From: Cliona cf. orientalis
Lineage: Eukaryota; Porifera; Demospongiae; Clionaida; Clionaidae
Length of the DNA: 64,000 nt
Direction of reading: 5' to 3'
NCBI GenBank assembly: GCA_963930775.1
Contig: OZ005692.1
Location: forward strand, 4,760,135 to 4,824,134
Shown piece by piece: positions 1-9,643 of the stretch. A program made the translations under genes and the position numbers. The notes beneath the pieces are model-generated. The model was not told the origin of the DNA. It saw only the letters and a program-made list of their open reading frames with translations, and made no database searches. Every line of letters starts with the position of its first letter. The first letter of the stretch is position 1.

Positions 1-2328
1 CAGGTAGGAGGAGCTATTGAAAGCCATGCTAACAACATTTTGATATTCATAGGAACAGTGAAATTTATTGACAACTCAGCACTTAATGGTGGAGCAATAG
101 GTTTCCTGCAAGATTTACCTTCAAGAATGGTTCTAGTGCAAGTCCCAAACATCTCCTTCATCATGAATCATGTAACTGACAGTGGTGGTGCACTTTATTT
201 TAGTTCGTATCCTAATCCTATCTTAATTTTTGAGTATAATTCTGCAGGATCAACAGGAAGTACTGTATATGGAGGACATCTCAACAAGTGTAGATTGTAT
301 TACAGGACTAAAATATATTATTCAGCATGTGATGATAAATTGAACCACGACAATAATTATACTGATGATGCACTTAAAGTCTTCATGAATTTGTCCAGAA
401 TAATCAATCACAAAGAATCAGATGCGAACATATCATCACCTGCAAAACAAATCATACTTTGTGACAGTATCAATTATTATCATATAAAAGTATATCCAGG
501 CGAACAATTTAGTGTCATGTTAATAGCAATTAATGAGGTTGGTTCTCCAGTACCAGCAAACATTTTGATTGATAACTCCTACACCGGTGGCCAGTACAGT
601 ATAACTCCATTGAGTCAAAACATCAGTGCCTCATGTACTAATGTATACTTTCGGCTAAGTTCACACAAAGAAGACCACAGTGTAAACTTAGGATTATTCC
701 CTGAAAATCCTTGTCAGAGCCTCAGTAGAAGTTTAGAGATCACAGTTTATATCAAACCTTGTCCATATGGTTTTGAGATTTCAAAAGATCACAGCAAATG
801 TGTGTGCAATAAGAAAATTCAAAAATTTGCTTCAAACTGCTACATAGATGATCTTTCATTTGAGCGCACGAGAAATAACTTTTGGATTGTACTGGTTGAT
901 GAGACAGAATTTGTCATTTATGAATCCCGCTGCCCACTTGATTATTGTGTAGAAAGTTCAATAAATGTGACATTCATGTTAAGTGACTTGCCTACCCAAT
1001 GCGATTTCAACAGAAATGGAACTCTATGTGGACAGTGCCAGAAAAACTTTAGCCTAGCCCTTGGTAGTCTACACTGTATTCAATGTGACAATGGCCACAT
1101 TGCTTTGATTGTGTTATTTTTTCTGGCTGGAATGATTCTGATTGCTATCATTTATTGTCTTCGTCTCACTGTAGCTGTTGGAACGATTAATGGGCTCCTG
1201 TTTTATGCCAACATAATTCAAGCAAATAACGATGCTTATTTCCCCAGATCAACCATCAATTTTTTCACTATTTTTATTTCATGGTTAAACTTAGATCTTG
1301 GAATTGAAACCTGTTTTTATGACGGTATGGACATCTATTCGTATTCCTGGTTTCAATTCCTATTCCCATTTTATGTCTGGTTTCTTATCAGTTCTATCAT
1401 CCTGGTCAGCCACTATTCACAAACGATTGCCAAACGATTTGGACAAAATCCTGTTGCAATTCTTTCAACTTTATTACTCATGTCCTATAGTAAAATACTA
1501 CAAGCAATCATAGTTCCTCTATCTGTCACTTATTTAACATATTACAACTCCTCCAATGATTCAGAAGTTTATCGAACCATTTGGAAGTATGATGGAAGCA
1601 TAGGCTTTTTCAAGGAATCCAAGCATACTGCTCTTGTGCTATTTTCCATCTTATCTCTTGTGGTGTTTGTCGTACCATACATTTCTCTTCTTTTCTGTGG
1701 CCACTGGCTTCAAGGTTGCTCCAACTGGTGGATTTTGTCATGGCTGAACAAGATCAAGCCATTCATGGATGCTTATCATGCTCCATACAGGAAACACACT
1801 CGCTACTGGACTGGGCTGCTGTTGCTCTCACGACTGGGTCTATTCCTTACATTCACTATTAATGGCAGTGAGAGTGCCAATCTTGTAGCTGTGTCTTCTG
1901 TCAGCATTGCACTTCTTGCTATCCAAAGAAGAGTTTATGAACATTGGCTAAAAGACTTTCTGGAATCTTCTTTCATCCTCAACTTGGGAATCTTTTCTGT
2001 GGCAACATTTTACCTCAAAGAAGTGTCTAATGATGATAAGAATCAGCTCATCTTTTCAAGGATTTCTGTTGGAATTTCGCTCATAACTTTCCTTGGAATT
2101 TTGCTCTTTCATATCAGCCTAGTCCTTAAATCATCAAACATCTGGAAAATGTACATGCTCCCATTCATCCAAAAATCTCTACTGCTCAGTAAGATTCTCA
2201 GGATTACCCCAGTTAAAGACCAGACTAGAGCAGGGGATAAGGATGCTGCTGAGCTGCAGGCTCTACCAACTTCTACTGAGATCAATGTTGACCTTCGTGA
2301 ACCACTTTTAGAAATTACCAAATCATAA
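1..2328 (+). CDS. Receptor-like beta-helix/multi-TM protein, copy A (5' partial)
   Basis: The reading frame is open from the first base, so the gene starts upstream of the window and the stop is at 2326-2328. The first ~75 residues are the end of a GGA-type beta-helix repeat region (motifs GGAIE, GGAIG, GGALY). A Cys-containing linker follows, with CPYGFEIS, CPLDYCVESS and CGQCQKNFSLALGSLHC (about residues 335-360). Then come 8-9 hydrophobic segments, including the block GHWLQGCSNWWILSWLNKIK and DAYHAPYRKHTRYWTG. The C-terminal tail ends in LREPLLEITKS. It is nearly identical to copy B (30484-32879). Unlike B it keeps the frame at 521-535, but it lacks about 63 nt (21 residues) of the last ectodomain repeat near 195. 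There are no introns. It is probably a plasma-membrane surface protein; its function is unknown. The family resembles Chlamydia Pmp repeats only in the ectodomain motif. Confidence 0.8.
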   Translation, partial: QVGGAIESHANNILIFIGTVKFIDNSALNGGAIGFLQDLPSRMVLVQVPNISFIMNHVTDSGGALYFSSYPNPILIFEYNSAGSTGSTVYGGHLNKCRLYYRTKIYYSACDDKLNHDNNYTDDALKVFMNLSRIINHKESDANISSPAKQIILCDSINYYHIKVYPGEQFSVMLIAINEVGSPVPANILIDNSYTGGQYSITPLSQNISASCTNVYFRLSSHKEDHSVNLGLFPENPCQSLSRSLEITVYIKPCPYGFEISKDHSKCVCNKKIQKFASNCYIDDLSFERTRNNFWIVLVDETEFVIYESRCPLDYCVESSINVTFMLSDLPTQCDFNRNGTLCGQCQKNFSLALGSLHCIQCDNGHIALIVLFFLAGMILIAIIYCLRLTVAVGTINGLLFYANIIQANNDAYFPRSTINFFTIFISWLNLDLGIETCFYDGMDIYSYSWFQFLFPFYVWFLISSIILVSHYSQTIAKRFGQNPVAILSTLLLMSYSKILQAIIVPLSVTYLTYYNSSNDSEVYRTIWKYDGSIGFFKESKHTALVLFSILSLVVFVVPYISLLFCGHWLQGCSNWWILSWLNKIKPFMDAYHAPYRKHTRYWTGLLLLSRLGLFLTFTINGSESANLVAVSSVSIALLAIQRRVYEHWLKDFLESSFILNLGIFSVATFYLKEVSNDDKNQLIFSRISVGISLITFLGILLFHISLVLKSSNIWKMYMLPFIQKSLLLSKILRITPVKDQTRAGDKDAAELQALPTSTEINVDLREPLLEITKS

Positions 2329-2617
2329 GCTGTTATTTATTAACTGATTTAATGACTCTGAGATGCACTTTAAACGTGATCAAGCTTAGTGTAAATGTGC
2401 TAATTAATTTTAAGTATGCATAATATTTAGCTAATTAACTTAGCGTAATCACAATAATATTATAAGGCGTGATCTACCCATCTTTTCCGTATAATATGTA
2501 CGTGTAGTGTGATATAGTTTAATATATTATAAGCTAGCATTTTTACTCTGTACTTTGTCACTGCTGCATGTTATTGTGGTGGATTCACAACGATGCTGTT
2601 GTATTTTCCATGTGAAT

Positions 2618-2627
2618 AATAAATAAA
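2618..2627 (+). terminator. Candidate poly(A) signal of copy A
   Basis: Two overlapping AATAAA hexamers (2618-2623 and 2622-2627) lie about 290 nt after the stop of copy A. The flanking sequence is conserved after copy B (33337) and, degraded, after D (38695). This placement fits a shared 3'UTR end, but cleavage is not demonstrated. Confidence 0.45.
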
Positions 2628-3027
2628 TGTTGTTTTCAATAGCTAATACCACAAGTTTGCCAACTGTGCCATAGGGAAGAACAGATGTCTCTCTCCAGCT
2701 AATAATTATTTTCTCCACAAACAACACACAGATGAGCTTTGCACGGTACTAGCATGTTGAAGTGCTTGGAACAAACTATCATTAATACTGTTATATACAT
2801 TGTTGCATATAGGTCAATACATATACATTAGCCTAGCTAGTTTGTTCTATAGGCACTTCAAAATCTACTAGACCTATACAATTATACTCATTTTGGTGAA
2901 TACCAGTCAATTGAATCACACATTGCTATAATTATGTGGTTTAACTTGTAAGATCTTCTGAAACCAAGACTAGATATCCATACTATTCATTAGGGATTTT
3001 AAAATGTTTTAAATGGCTCTATAACTA

Positions 3028-3238
3028 CAGTTGAACCTCCAAATAAAGGACACTTTGGGAACAATATAAATTAAGTTGGTTTGTCCCTTATAGAGAGGTT
3101 GTCCTCTTCTCGGAGGTTCTCAATGAATAGAAAAACTATAGGGAATGGTAGTTTTTGGAACTCCAAACAGTATCCTTATAGAGAGGTTTGACATACAGTT
3201 TCCCTTTCTCGGAGGGTCCTTTATTAGCGGTTCGACCG
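3028..3238. mobile_element. Tc1/mariner-like MITE (TA target site)
   Basis: The ends are imperfect inverted repeats: the left end starts CAGTTGAACCTCCAAATAAA and the right end finishes TTTATTAGCGGTTCGACCG. They are flanked by TA at 3026-3027 and 3239-3240. Internally there are repeated GGACAC and 'cttatagagaggt' motifs. The same insertion is present after copy B (33743-33965), so it predates the A/B segmental duplication. It has no coding capacity. Confidence 0.7.
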
Positions 3239-3461
3239 TATCAATAGCTGTTCTAAAATTTAATCTTTTTGGGACTGCATACATTGACATCCATTTCCAT
3301 AATATACCGGCTATGACAACTAAAAGTGTCCCAAACACCTATAAGGCATACTCAACATATACTAATCTAGACTAGTATATGTCTTATAGGTGTTTGGGAT
3401 GTAGATGTTTCAGGAATAGGATATTGCTGAAACACTGTAGCCTATCGATCACCATTGTAGC

Positions 3462-3468
3462 TATAAAA
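3462..3468 (+). promoter_or_regulatory. TATA box of copy C, now separated from its ATG
   Basis: TATAAAA is followed by caggtcactcattacaaa and gaagtcagaatcttcag, the same core found upstream of copies D (34189), E (39164) and I (55725). Conservation across paralogs that otherwise differ supports a real core promoter. In copy C the 3.6-kb foldback element (3515-7105) lies between this TATA box and the ATG at 7132. In D the same interval is only about 65 nt. Confidence 0.6.
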
Positions 3469-3860
3469 CAGGTCACTCATTACAAACGAAGTCAGAATCT
3501 TCAGTACAAAAGAGGGGTGATGTACCATATAATCCATCACGAAATGTTCTTTTTAATAGAAATATTGTTCCCTAAATATACGATCTATAATAACAAATAT
3601 TGCTCAACAATTATTAGATTTATTTAGTAAAAATTAATTTTGTAAAATTTGTGCTTCTCTAATAAACTTTCGAGTCTTGAGTATTCCTAGTTCTCCAGTT
3701 CTCCACATACTCCACATTTCTCTATGTTCCCTAGCACAATCCTTTTGCCGAATGCTCCAGACTAGTATATTCCTTGTTCTCTAGTTCTCTATGTGCTCTA
3801 CGTTTTCCACTGTTCTCCAGTACAATTTCACAAATGCAACCCAAATAGTTAATATTTCAC

Positions 3861-4320
3861 TAGCCTCGTCCCCAGGCCTTCTGAGGGGGGAGGGGGAAGG
3901 AAGGCCTGGTATCCACTGCATGCGCATGCGCTGTTATTATAAATAATCCGATTACGTACGGATACTGTCTAGTATACTTGTCCTTTGACCTTAATGCATC
4001 GTGCTCAACGTACCTAGTAATGGCAGGCTTAGACAGTTGGAAGTTCGAGCGAGATTTTGAGGTGGCCCGAGCGATATTGTCCATCGATCGACAAAGGTCT
4101 CTGAACAGCGTGGGCACGCGTTTAGCGTGATCGCTAGTACAAAGGTCGGGAGGTCATTCCGTATTCTTTAGACACATGGACCGTTTCACTTGTCAGCACG
4201 TGGTAGATATTAGTGTACGGACACTTTACGGTAAATTATACGGAAAATGTAGCGCATGCGCATGCAGTGGATACCAGGCCTTCCTTCCCTCCCCCCTCAG
4301 AAGGCCTGGGGACGAGGCTA
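3861..4320. mobile_element. 460-bp inverted-repeat MITE with 9-bp TSD (Mutator-like?)
   Basis: Its inverted termini begin TAGCCTCGTCCCCAGGCCTT and extend about 70 bp, including the G-rich stretch and TGCATGCGCATGCGC. The 9-bp direct repeat atatttcac flanks it exactly at 3852-3860 and 4321-4329. It is nested in the left arm of the foldback element. A 9-bp TSD would fit MULEs. It has no coding capacity; apparent short frames across it are fortuitous. Confidence 0.7.
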
Positions 4321-4329
4321 ATATTTCAC

Positions 4330-4632
4330 GTTCTCCAGTTCTCCATGTGCTTCATGTTCTCCACTGTTCTCCAGCGAAAATTTCAAATGCAACCCAACTA
4401 GCTAGTATTCCATGTTCTCCTGTTCTCCATGTGCTCTATTTTCTCCACTGTTCTCCAGTGTTAACCTCAAATGCAATCCAACTAGCTAGTATTCCATGTT
4501 CTCCTGTTCTCCATGTGCTCTATGTTCTCCACTGTTCTCCAGTATTAACCTCAAATGCAATCCAACTAGCTAGTATTCCATGTTCTCCTGTTCTCCATGT
4601 GCTCTATGTTCTCCACTGTTCTCCAGTATTAA
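4330..4632 (+). repeat. 84-bp tandem repeat, left arm
   Basis: Units of about 84 bp follow the pattern 'aatgcaatccaactagctag ... ttctccactgttctccag'. More units follow the nested element (5639-5815). Because 84 is divisible by three, the array gives long open frames with a 28-residue periodic peptide. These are artefacts of the period, not genes. Confidence 0.75.
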
Positions 4633-5634
4633 GGTAGCATTAAAGTGCGTGGGCGTGAGGTGGGGGATATGACACCTAAACCACATCAAAGTCATTAGTG
4701 AGGTGCATGCTGTGTAACCACGCCCTTTTAATTGCACAGGTCTCAGGGGTGTGGCTGCTAGAGCCGGAAGTGTTCATTTAATATCCTCCATGGACCGGAA
4801 GCCGAGCCGGAAGGGAGGGGCCAGGCCACGCCCAAAACAGCCCCACCCTGTTCCCCAAGGACCACCATTCTCAATCAAGTGCCTACTAACCACCGGATGT
4901 CCACCGGAAGCCCACAATCAATCCCAATTAAAACACACAGCTTCCTCAAGGCCAAAACACGCACAAACACTTGGAGGCCGTTCTGCCACACCGCCCACGC
5001 AAGAGCTCACCTCATCTCCTGTGTGGGCGGAGTAACAACACGTCATCGCAACCACATCCGCTTCAAACCATCGTCAGGTTCCGTCCAGCCGTACGGTCCC
5101 CTCCATCGCACCGGCGTACAGTGCCTCATTAACAGACATGGCCTCACCTTTGACTTCCTGCCACGCCCCAAAGCCTCCTCGCGGGGTTCAAAGGTCACCA
5201 CCGCTTCCGGGACACGCCCACCTATCGCCGAGGCCAAGTCCCAGGCGCCGATATCCAAGCACTGGCCCGTGAAGCCACGCCCAATCGGAAGCAATAAAAC
5301 CTGCATTAACGCACACGCACACACTCCACACAGTGCCAGGAACACGCCCACATGCTTAATTAGGCCTAATAAGGCTTTTTTTTTTTTTTTTTTTTTTAAG
5401 TCGTTGCGGTTGATAGAATGCTTTGATCTTGCTTTGAAGTGGGCAATTACCGGTGTTTTCTTCAGGGGCCACTTCCGGTCGCTAATTACACGCGCATAAT
5501 CATCCCTGGCCAATTCTAGACACGCCCACCTTCGACCAAAAGCACTCGTATGGCCTCTTCGGCCACGCCCCTTCACGATTCGCTAATTGAATTAGCCAAT
5601 CCTGACGCTCACGCCCACGCACTTTAATGCTACC
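4633..5634. mobile_element. TTAA-flanked (piggyBac-like) non-autonomous element P1
   Basis: The termini are GGTAGCATTAAAGTGCGTGG and its inverted copy CCACGCACTTTAATGCTACC. TTAA is duplicated at 4629-4632 and 5635-5638. The neighbouring 84-bp units show the uninterrupted target 'agtaTTAAcctc'. The 1,002-bp body is GC-rich and contains a T-run at about 5375-5398. Three related copies lie at 23592-27336. TTAA targeting is the piggyBac hallmark; no transposase is present. On the minus strand (about 5576-5043) a protein-like frame is broken by a one-base difference relative to the other copies. Confidence 0.8.
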
Positions 5635-5870
5635 TTAACCTCAAATGCAATCCAACTACCTAGTATTCCATGTTCTCCTGTTCTCCATATGCTCTATGTT
5701 CTCCACTGTTCTCCAGCATTAACCTCAAATGCAATCCAACTAGCTAGTATTCCATGTTCTCCTGTTCTCCATATGCTCTATGTTCTCCACTGTTCTCCAG
5801 TGCTAACTAGCTATATACTTGGGTTGCATTTGAAGTTTGCACTGGAGAACACTAGAGAATTATAGAGAAC

Positions 5871-6212
5871 CATAGGCGTAGGAACCGGGGGGGCTGAGGG
5901 GGCTGTAGCCCCCCCAATATTTTAGGAAGGGGGGCAGAGCCCCCATTGTTCTCCAGCCCAGTATTGTTACAATAAAGATTTTTAAACATTTACCAGGCCT
6001 GATTATGAGTAAATATGCCTCAATAGCTACCAAATCTATTCTACTCGACTTACAGTTAATTTTTCACCGAGAAACTCGTGATAGCAGCCTCGATCGTGCA
6101 AAAATGGGCGTGGTTTAACATGAAGTGGGCGTGGCCGTAAAATTTTCGCGCGCGCTTCGCGCGCAATTGGATATTCAGCCCCTCCAACCTTCAGTATCTT
6201 CCTACGCCTATG
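5871..6212. mobile_element. MITE with 5-bp TSD agaac
   Basis: Termini CATAGGCGTAGGAA and TTCCTACGCCTATG are inverted repeats, and agaac is duplicated at 5866-5870 and 6213-6217. Internally there is a run 'gggcgtgg ... cgcgcgcttcgcgcgcaatt' that is almost identical to one in the MITE at 23867-24254. The two therefore belong to related families despite different ends. Confidence 0.7.
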
Positions 6213-6361
6213 AGAACTGCTACTTGGGTTGCATTTGTGGTCAATACTGGAGAACAGTGGAGAACATAGAGAACCGGAGAACTAGCTATAGCTAGTTGGG
6301 TTGCATTTGAAGTTACGTAGCGCTGGAGAACCAAGAGAACTGAAGAATATGGAGTACTAGC

Positions 6362-6720
6362 TATAGTTGGATTGCATTTGAGGTTAACGCTGGAGAACAG
6401 TGGAGAACATAGAGCACATGGAGAACAGGAGAACATGGAATACTAGCTAGTTGGATTGCATTTGAGGTTAACGCTGGAGAACAGTGGAGAACATAGAGCA
6501 CATGGAGAACAGGAGAACATGGAATACTAGCTAGTTGGATTGCATTTGAGATTAACGCTGGAGAACAGTGGAGAACATAGAGCACATGGAGAACAGGAGA
6601 ACATGGAATACTAGCTAGTTGGATTGCATTTGAGGTTAACGCTGGAGAACAGTAGAGAACATAGAGCACATGGAGAACAGGAGAACATAGAATACTAGCT
6701 AGTTGGGTTGCATTTGAAAT
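6362..6720 (-). repeat. 84-bp tandem repeat, right arm (inverted)
   Basis: This is the inverted counterpart of the left-arm array: about four units of 'ctagctagttggattgcatt ... ggagaacagtggagaacata'. The near-identity of adjacent units suggests recent homogenisation. Confidence 0.75.
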
Positions 6721-7131
6721 TTTTGCTGGAGAACAGTGGAGAACATGAAGCACATGGAGAACTGGAGAACGTAAAATACTAACTAGTTGGGTTGCATTTG
6801 TGAAGATGTACTGGAGAATAGTGGAAAATGTAGAGCACATAGAGAACTAGAGAACAAGGAATATACTAGTCTGGCGCATTCGGCAAAAGGATTGTGCTAG
6901 GGAACATAGAGAAACATGGAGTACGTGGAGAACTGGAGAACAAGGAATACTCAAGACTTGAAAGTTTATTGGAGAAGCACAAATTTTACTAATTAATTTT
7001 TACTAATAATTGTTGAGCAATATTTGTTATTATAGACCGTATATTTATGGAACAATATTTCTATTTAAAAGAACATTTCATGATGGATTATATGGTACAT
7101 CACCCCGAAAGAGTCTCATAATTAAGATAGT

Positions 7132-9440
7132 ATGGAGTGGCCATCAGCGCTGTTAATGTTTCTAATCATTGTTTTATTCTTTGCCAACGTAACTTCCATG
7201 AATAATTAGCTATGTCAAATTATATGAAAGAAAGGAAAGTGAGAAAGCTTCACCATGTTCTAAAGTTCAAACGTCCTGCCTCACTCTCAATGAGTATGCA
7301 AGAGGTTCAGATGAGTATTTTGTTAACAATACCACATTCTATTTTTATCCCGGCATTCACACGCTAGACTATAGTGTAAATTTGGTGAATCTACACAATT
7401 TTTCATTCCTGGGCTGGCCTAATGGTGATCAGGTAGTCACTATTGCAGTAGATTCTTCAGCAAGTATCACTTGGAATGAGTCATGGAATATTGAAATATC
7501 TTCAATTACGTTTTCTTTGCATGGAATTTTCACTTTTATTATGGGATTTGAACATTCACAATCAGTACAGTTATCCAACATATCCATTTATGGAAATTGG
7601 TATTGTGGATGTAGCTCAATTTTCAGTGAAGAAAGTGCACTTAAGTTCAACAATTCCAAGTTTATTGGAATAAATGGATATGTTGGTGCAGCACTGATGA
7701 TGTATGCATCAAATATTACTTTTAGAGGTACTATTATGTTTGCCGACAATGCAGCAGTTTCTGGAGGCAGTATCTACTTGACTCATAATAGTACATTAAC
7801 CTTGAATGGAACTAGTCTGTTTCGGAACAATACTTCCAAAAATTTCTAAATGCTATCATGTAGCAACGTCAATGCAATGAAGGAAATAGAAATTACTAGC
7901 GGTTGCTATGGCAGTTACCATAGTAGTGGTGCAATAGTTTGCAATAATTCATATCTGGACATTCACTACTGTTCTAACTTCACTCATAATAATATTGCTG
8001 GAAGGCGCAGTGGAGCAATGATGTTATATACCTGTTCCCTCATCATTCAGGGTAATGCTTCATTTGTTGGAAAAGAAGCTGCACTTTTTCGTGGTGGAGC
8101 TATGCTACTTCAAAACACAGACTCAAACATTAATGGAAACCTGTTACTGAAGAAAACAAAACCTTTTGGGGTGGAGCACTATCAATTATCGAAGGAAACT
8201 TTATCATCAAAGGTTACACTGTGTTTGATAGTAACCATGCAGATAGTAGAGGTGGTGCTCTGTGTATCGGTTCACATGTAAATTTCATTTTTTGTGGAAG
8301 TGTCTACTCTGGCAGTAACAGCACCAGTTTTGATACTGATGCACTACCTCTGAACAATGCTGCAGAGTATTCCACTGACAATGCATTATCATTCAATAAT
8401 TCCATAGTATTCTTGTGTAACACTGCTGGATATGTTGGAGGATCCATCGCTTGTGGAAATGAAAGTACTAATATAATATTTTCAACCGTTACATTTATAG
8501 GAATAATGTATTTCAATGAAAGTTATTTCAGTACAATTAGCTAATGGATATGGCTGCAATATGATATTTATTGGAACTACATATTTTTACAAAAATAGTG
8601 CATATTATGATGGTGGTGGTGCCTTAATGAGTTCTGATAGCAACATAATATTCTCAGGCACAGCATATTTTGAAGGAAATGTTGTGGCAAATAAAGGTGG
8701 TGGAGCAATAGCATTAGCAAATTCCAAATTAATCTTTAAACCAAATCTCAATGTCTTCTTCATTTCAAACTATGCAAATGAGAAATTAAGGTGGTGCACT
8801 CTATATCGAAGATTCTCTATGTTTTTTGGGATCATCTGCACCATTAGAATGTTTCATTACCATAGATGATCCTTCTACTTCAACAAGTAACATTCCATTA
8901 TATTTTATAAACAACTCAGCAGGTATCACAGGAAGTATTCTGTACGGAGGATAACTGATCAATGCAGGCTACATTTCAAGTCCACTGCTACTAATTAGTC
9001 AGATCTATGTGACTGTCAAGTCACACAAGCTCACAGCTATAGTGACAATGCACTTGAAACTTTCCATGAATATGTCAAACATTACTAAGAATGAAGATCA
9101 TGTACCAATCATATCTTCAAAATAAAAGGAAATCAAAATTTGTGGAGATAATACACAAGAACTATCACTGTATCCTGGACAGAAATTTACCATTCCATTA
9201 AAAGCACTCAGAAAAGCAATTGCAAATTTCACAGTACAAGGAAAAGTTTACTGGGGGAGAAATATTATGATGATTGCAGTGGATGATTCAGAAACATCAA
9301 TGCAAACAGTGCTAGACAGTATTAAACAACACATACCGGTAATTGATTATCCTAATGGATCACAAACGACAGAGAAAGGGAACAAGACAGATGCAAAAGA
9401 AGAGATAAAGTACAACGAGCCTCTCCTCCAATGTATGTAA
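7132..9440 (+). pseudogene. Receptor-like family copy C (pseudogene)
   Basis: It begins with ATG and a signal-peptide-like run (MEWPSALLMFLIIVLFF), but a 4-base insertion creates a stop at about 7207. Further frame breaks occur near 7849 and 8270-8290, at 8541, and after 8790. GGA beta-helix motifs are recognisable over 7400-8800. It aligns with copy D from 34255. Near 9265 the linker jumps straight to a short tail ending in a NEPLLQCM-like peptide with a stop at 9438-9440, so the whole membrane domain has been deleted. The 3.6-kb element at 3515-7105 separates it from its promoter. It is not expected to make a functional receptor. Confidence 0.8.
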
Positions 9441-9643
9441 TGCTAGATCAAAAAATTAATGACGATTTTGAATAACTATGATAAAGTATAATATACACAA
9501 AATAATAAAATTTAATATAAAAGTGTGAGGGGTGAAAATTTCAAAATACTATTTCTTGACCACTGGCATGCCTTCTCCTTTAATAAAGCTAGCTATTGCT
9601 GGAGTGACCATGTCACTATAATAACACTACAATGTGAAATATT
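9441..9643. other. Short AT-rich spacer
   Basis: No gene is seen. This stretch plus the preceding ~170 bp and the adjoining death-domain exon recurs at 22539-23165, so it forms part of a duplicated block. Confidence 0.5.

Larger units (their letters stand above)
3515..7105. mobile_element. Large foldback element with 8-bp TSD (hAT-like, non-autonomous)
   Basis: The termini are GGGTGATGTACCATATAATC and its inverted copy ending GGTACATCACCC. The flanks are caaaagag (3507-3514) and cgaaagag (7106-7113), an 8-bp target duplication with one mismatch. The empty site is visible in copy D near 34216. Inverted similarity runs through long arms: about 3515-3860 pairs with 6760-7105, and the inner arms are made of 84-bp tandem units. 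The arms meet near 5810. No transposase is present. The element carries three nested insertions: 3861-4320, 4633-5634 and 5871-6212. An 8-bp TSD is typical of hAT, but the superfamily is inferred from TSD size alone. Confidence 0.75.

Noticed and set aside
1..2328. Bacterial Pmp/autotransporter gene (horizontal transfer or contamination)
   Set aside because: Only the GGA repeat motif is shared. A multi-pass membrane domain replaces the autotransporter barrel, and the surroundings have introns, TATA boxes and animal transposons.
2527..2727. Minus-strand frame repeated after copies A and B
   Set aside because: Its conservation is explained by segmental duplication of the 3' flank, which carries the plus-strand poly(A) signal.
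3220..3240. tRNA T-arm (cggttcgaccg)
   Set aside because: It is the terminal inverted repeat of a TA-flanked MITE; no cloverleaf around it.
4176..4637. Open frames with a 28-residue periodic peptide (also minus strand 6840-6361)
   Set aside because: They follow from an 84-bp tandem repeat in a foldback element; no start context or independent support.
4751..5035. Plus-strand frame MAARAGSVHLISS... repeated in all TTAA elements
   Set aside because: Pro/Lys-rich composition tracks GC-rich repeat DNA; no domain or membrane pattern. The minus-strand frame is the more protein-like one.
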